A DNA stretch of 64,000 nt from Bacillota bacterium (GTDB lineage Bacteria; Bacillota_I; Bacilli_A; Izemoplasmatales; UBA1188): NCBI GenBank assembly GCA_023410715.1, contig JAEYPN010000016.1:23321-87320 (forward strand). The letters are read 5' to 3'. Numbering within the stretch: position 1 is the first letter of the stretch; every line of letters starts with the position of its first letter. The translations under genes were made by a program, and so were the position numbers. Positions 61,138 through 64,000 of the stretch are shown here, in pieces. Below the pieces are notes generated by a model, which worked only from the letters and a program-made list of their open reading frames with translations, was not told the origin of the DNA and ran no database searches.

Positions 61138-63448
61138 TTTCAATCCTTGAAAGAATATTTTTTATTTCTTTTATTCTTTCCTCATTACTAGTATAAGTTT
61201 CATAAGCATCAAGTGCCTGATTAAGTCTTAATTTCGCTTCATCAATTTTTCCGATTTTAATTAGCATTTCATAAATGCTAATACTTAAATCGGCTAGACC
61301 AATACTGTTTTTAGAATTAAGAGATCCATATTCATATGCCTTTTGATAATGAAGATAAGCTTCTTCAAATCTATCTAGCTTGTTTAGGGCATTTCCAACA
61401 TACATATAAGAGCGTCCTAAATCAGATGGATCCTCTTTATCAATATATTTAAGGCGAGTCATTAAATTATCATTATAATCGTTATATGATTTTTCATATT
61501 CACCTAAGTAATAATAATTAGTTCCCCTTCTTCTCTTCGTTCTTAAAATTATTGGATCATTTTCTTCTAACACCTTTAAATATGCATCTAAAGCTTTAGT
61601 ATTATAATCAACAGCTGATAAATAATTTTTAATGTTGAATGAAGATGATGCTAAGACAGCGTACACATCACCTAAAAGATGATTATCAATCTTAACTTTT
61701 TGAGCAAGTGCATAAGCCTTTTTCATCATTTCATTACATGTTTTAAATTCACTTATTTTATCTAGTGTATCAAATGAGGCTTGAAAAAATGAGACATTTG
61801 TACATTCTTTACTCTTTAAAGAATACAACTTATAGTAAATTACCTCGCCATAAAATTTTGCCACAACTGCTAAAATTTTAACCATAAACTCATCTTCATC
61901 AGATAAATTTGAAATCAAACTTAGACCAATATCATTCATTTCATCAAGCATGTTTAAGGTTGGAACTTCACTTGTAACAAGCGCATCTAAAACATTTAAT
62001 ATAAATGGTTTAAGTGTACTCGTTGATGGTTTAACGTTATCTTTAATTACTGCTTTAACAAGAGGATGTAAGAGGATAAATCCTTGATTAGATTCAACCC
62101 ATCCTTGACTATTTAATTTACTAATAATTGTCATTGTTTTAGGATTAGGTGACCATTTTTTAAATAGGTATTTTCGAACACCATAAGATGGTAAAATAGC
62201 AAGTTCACTTAGAACTTCTCTTTCTTCATCATTTAAGTTGCTTAATACAAATAAATTATTAATATGTCTATTAATATTTTTGTATTCGTGATTATGTTCA
62301 ACTTCATCTTCTTCAAATACTTGACTTAAGGCGTTTTTTTTAAGTTCAGAAATAACTGTATCTAAATCATAACCAGTTGTCTCTAAAAATTCAGCAATTA
62401 ATTTAATGGTTAAAGTATGACCATTAACAATTTTAATTACTTCTTTTATCTTTTCTTTTTCTAATGAACTATTATCACCATCATGATAATATTGATAAAA
62501 TAATTTAATTAAATTATCTTCACTTATTTTTTCAGCTTTTAAACAAGCAAAATCATTAAAAACACAACGAGTAGAAATTAATACATGACATGATAATCTA
62601 CTTAATAACTTAATGTTTTCATCATCAATATTATCAAAACCATCAATGACAAGTAATGTATCTTTTTTTGTTTCCTCAAGCCAAGATGCTTTTTTAGTAA
62701 ATAAAGCATCCTCAAGTGATGTAAAATCATTACGTGATTTAACTTGATCAATAAATGATATTTCATCAAAGTTGGCAAAATCTAAGCCAGCAATTGTCTT
62801 CTTAAGCGATGTATTATAATCTACAAAGCAAATGACATTATAAAAATTCTTAATACTTGCTTCTTTAGCAAATGCTTTAGTAATTTCACTTTTACCAATA
62901 CCACCAATTCCGGAAACTGAGACTATATTTGTTTTAGAGAAAAGTTCAAATAATGTTTTAATTTCTTCATCTCGACCAATCAAATTAAAATTAGGCTCTC
63001 TATAGGTTGGCTTTAAATAAATTTTTGCGCTATTATGTTCTTTTTTACCAATGAGCGCTGTAACATTTTCAAGTAAATCACTTAAAGCCATTTTTATACG
63101 TCTATATGCTTCAATTCTCTGTACATTATTTAAATAAAGTTTAAATACTGAATTTAAATCTGTATCATCAATATGAAATGGCAAAAGAGGTTTGTTTTCT
63201 GATATTGCAAAATCAACTTCTTTTTCTACCCATTTAGAAGACATAGCGGCACTTGACAAGATAAGGACAATCATCTTAGAATTTTTAATTGCTTCTGTAA
63301 TCTCACCAGCATATCCTGACCCAATTGGAATTGATTCAGGAGCCATCCAACAAGTGATTCCATTATTTTCTAAACATTCCCTTACTAAATCAGCTGTTTC
63401 TTTTTCTTTTGATGAATAACTAATAAATACCTCACAATTTATACCCAT
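61130..63448 (-). CDS. TIR-NB-ARC-TPR STAND protein (predicted NADase sensor)
   Basis: 772 aa in three parts. TIR domain ~5-125: EVFISYSSKEKETADLV, CWMAPESIPIGSGY, and SKWVEKEVDFA with predicted catalytic Glu77. NB-ARC-type STAND ATPase ~155-470: P-loop SGIGGIGKSE (~179-188), Walker B TLLVIDGFDN (Asp269), sensor VLISTRCVF (Arg294), GHTLTIKLI in place of GLPLA, and LLHPLVKAVI, which resembles the MHD motif of the winged helix. C-terminal ~575-765: TPR-like helices (YLGEYEKSYNDYND, LDRFEEAYLHYQKAYEYG). It is predicted to sense a ligand, oligomerise and activate the TIR, as in known anti-phage STAND proteins. AAGGAG precedes the ATG; first gene of a two-gene operon. Confidence 0.88.
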   Translation of the reverse strand: MGINCEVFISYSSKEKETADLVRECLENNGITCWMAPESIPIGSGYAGEITEAIKNSKMIVLILSSAAMSSKWVEKEVDFAISENKPLLPFHIDDTDLNSVFKLYLNNVQRIEAYRRIKMALSDLLENVTALIGKKEHNSAKIYLKPTYREPNFNLIGRDEEIKTLFELFSKTNIVSVSGIGGIGKSEITKAFAKEASIKNFYNVICFVDYNTSLKKTIAGLDFANFDEISFIDQVKSRNDFTSLEDALFTKKASWLEETKKDTLLVIDGFDNIDDENIKLLSRLSCHVLISTRCVFNDFACLKAEKISEDNLIKLFYQYYHDGDNSSLEKEKIKEVIKIVNGHTLTIKLIAEFLETTGYDLDTVISELKKNALSQVFEEDEVEHNHEYKNINRHINNLFVLSNLNDEEREVLSELAILPSYGVRKYLFKKWSPNPKTMTIISKLNSQGWVESNQGFILLHPLVKAVIKDNVKPSTSTLKPFILNVLDALVTSEVPTLNMLDEMNDIGLSLISNLSDEDEFMVKILAVVAKFYGEVIYYKLYSLKSKECTNVSFFQASFDTLDKISEFKTCNEMMKKAYALAQKVKIDNHLLGDVYAVLASSSFNIKNYLSAVDYNTKALDAYLKVLEENDPIILRTKRRRGTNYYYLGEYEKSYNDYNDNLMTRLKYIDKEDPSDLGRSYMYVGNALNKLDRFEEAYLHYQKAYEYGSLNSKNSIGLADLSISIYEMLIKIGKIDEAKLRLNQALDAYETYTSNEERIKEIKNILSRIEND

Positions 63449-63489
63449 ACTCTACTCCTTATTTGATTCAAAACCTTTTTTATAATTAA

Positions 63490-63508
63490 ATTAATTTTGA
63501 AAATTAAT
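63490..63508. repeat. Perfect inverted repeat upstream of the TIR operon
   Basis: ATTAATTTTGAAAATTAAT: two 9-nt arms around a single central base, about 40-60 nt before the TIR gene start. Its size and position fit an operator. Confidence 0.5.
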
Positions 63509-63805
63509 GTTGTAAACATTTGTTAAATTGTTTTTTGCCATATACTAAATATATTTATTAAAAAGTTAGTACAAGACGTATAATTACTTATAATTTAGAA
63601 AAAATAGCAAATCTAAAACATTGATATATTTATAATTGAAAAGATAATTTTATAATTTTTGTTTCTCTTAACCCTATTATATAATTATTCCAGTAAAAAA
63701 GCATTAATTATTTTCCATGTTTATACAATTATTTACATTATTTAAAAATATGGACAACAAACTAATTCTTCTTATATAATACATTTAAAAACTGTTTTGC
63801 TTTTT

Positions 63806-63841
63806 TAGAAAAAAAGCTTCTAAAAATTATTTTAGAAGCTT
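63806..63841. terminator. Strong hairpin near the right edge
   Basis: AAGCTTCTAAAA pairs perfectly with TTTTAGAAGCTT around ATTA. A T-run follows only when read on the minus strand (TTTTTTTC), yet no minus-strand gene is seen to its right within the window. Confidence 0.5.
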
Positions 63842-63914
63842 CAAACTGTTGACAAAGTAAATTTGTTGATGGCCTTTTTTTATTTTTGTGAGTTTTCCCG
63901 TGGATAACTAATTC

Positions 63915-63943
63915 TGGCCATTTAGAGGGTAAAATGGTATAAT
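63915..63943 (+). promoter_or_regulatory. Candidate promoter of the right-edge gene
   Basis: TGGCCA (63915-63920), 17 nt, TATAAT (63938-63943), 26 nt before a possible ATG. Confidence 0.45.
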
Positions 63944-63968
63944 ATTAGTATAGAAAGCGTGATAAATT

Positions 63969-64000
63969 ATGATGACTAAAAATAATAATATAGGAAATTT
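63969..64000 (+). CDS. Possible start of a gene cut by the right edge
   Basis: Two adjacent ATGs (63969, 63972) after GCGTGATAAATT open a frame reading MMTKNNNIGN before the window ends. The GTGAT-type ribosome binding site and the upstream TATAAT support a real start, but only ten residues are visible and no product can be named. Confidence 0.4.
   Translation, partial: MMTKNNNIGN

Larger units (their letters stand above)
63449..63968. other. AT-rich intergenic region upstream of the TIR operon
   Basis: About 520 nt without a credible gene. It holds an inverted repeat next to the TIR gene, a 12-bp hairpin at 63814-63841, a sequence one base off a DnaA box (CGTGGATAA, 63899-63907), and a promoter for a plus-strand gene at the right edge. 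No clear -35/-10 pair for the TIR gene was found. Confidence 0.55.

Noticed and set aside
1..64000. CRISPR arrays, IS elements, integrases, prophage genes, tRNA and rRNA genes
   Set aside because: No regularly spaced repeats, transposase or integrase motifs, or tRNA/rRNA-like sequences were recognised by reading; a tRNAscan or Infernal run could still find short RNAs.
1..64000. Mycoplasma genetic code (UGA as Trp)
   Set aside because: Trp in conserved positions is encoded by UGG, and several genes end in TGA at the expected length.

Overview
This window is very AT-rich, uses the standard genetic code (UGG is Trp; UGA is used as a stop, for example at yqeG, oppD and the EIIB-like gene), and carries Bacilli-type gene order. 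It encodes an uninterrupted sporulation sigma factor K, the spore protease Gpr, a CotY/CotZ-type coat protein, Spx, HPr, T-box leaders and an Opp importer with unusually large subunits. My inference is a low-GC, endospore-forming member of Bacilli, possibly a gut lineage close to the Erysipelotrichales/Mollicutes branch. I see no rRNA, tRNA, IS element, prophage or CRISPR array.

Layout. 1-8.7 kb (mostly minus strand): a conserved Bacilli housekeeping/competence block, yqeG-yqeH-yqeK-rsfS-yqeM-comEA-comEC-holA-(rpsT, plus)-gpr-cvfB, lacking the nadD usually found between yqeH and yqeK. 8.8-9.5 kb: sigK. 9.5-16.4 kb: a five-gene carbohydrate operon (2-hydroxyacid dehydrogenase, sugar isomerase/epimerase, GH2 beta-mannosidase, two flavoprotein-like oxidoreductases). 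16.5-24.7 kb: a second conserved block, alaS (with T-box)-ruvX-yrzB-trmR-trhP1-trhP2-udk-greA-mtnN. 24.7-31.8 kb: DUF362 and DUF975 genes, a GH2 beta-galactosidase-like enzyme, the yrrI and yrzQ homologues, pepP. 31.9-43.7 kb: a structured RNA, gapA, clpP, spx, pepF, trpS (T-box), HPr with a membrane-tethered EIIB-like protein, the coat gene under a near-ideal SigK promoter, ppa, an M20 peptidase, DUF368, rimO, degV.

43.9-52.6 kb: an oppABCDF operon in which OppC has a roughly 350-residue extracytoplasmic insertion and both ATPases carry charged helical insertions. 52.6-58.6 kb: a small membrane protein, an RluA-type pseudouridine synthase, an alpha/beta hydrolase, and two tandem paralogous lipoproteins that join a golvesin-like domain to a TIM-barrel glycosidase. 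59.2-63.5 kb: a two-gene minus-strand operon encoding a TIR-NB-ARC-TPR STAND protein and a membrane protein with tandem RCK/TrkA-N-like domains and a C-terminal RyR-like domain. I regard this pair as the best candidate for an undescribed system: a TIR NADase sensor translationally coupled to a putative nucleotide-gated membrane effector.

Many start codons were moved from the longest possible reading frame to an internal ATG/GTG/TTG that has a Shine-Dalgarno sequence; this genome often uses GGTGAT-type ribosome binding sites 3-6 nt before the start. Promoter and terminator calls are by eye only.
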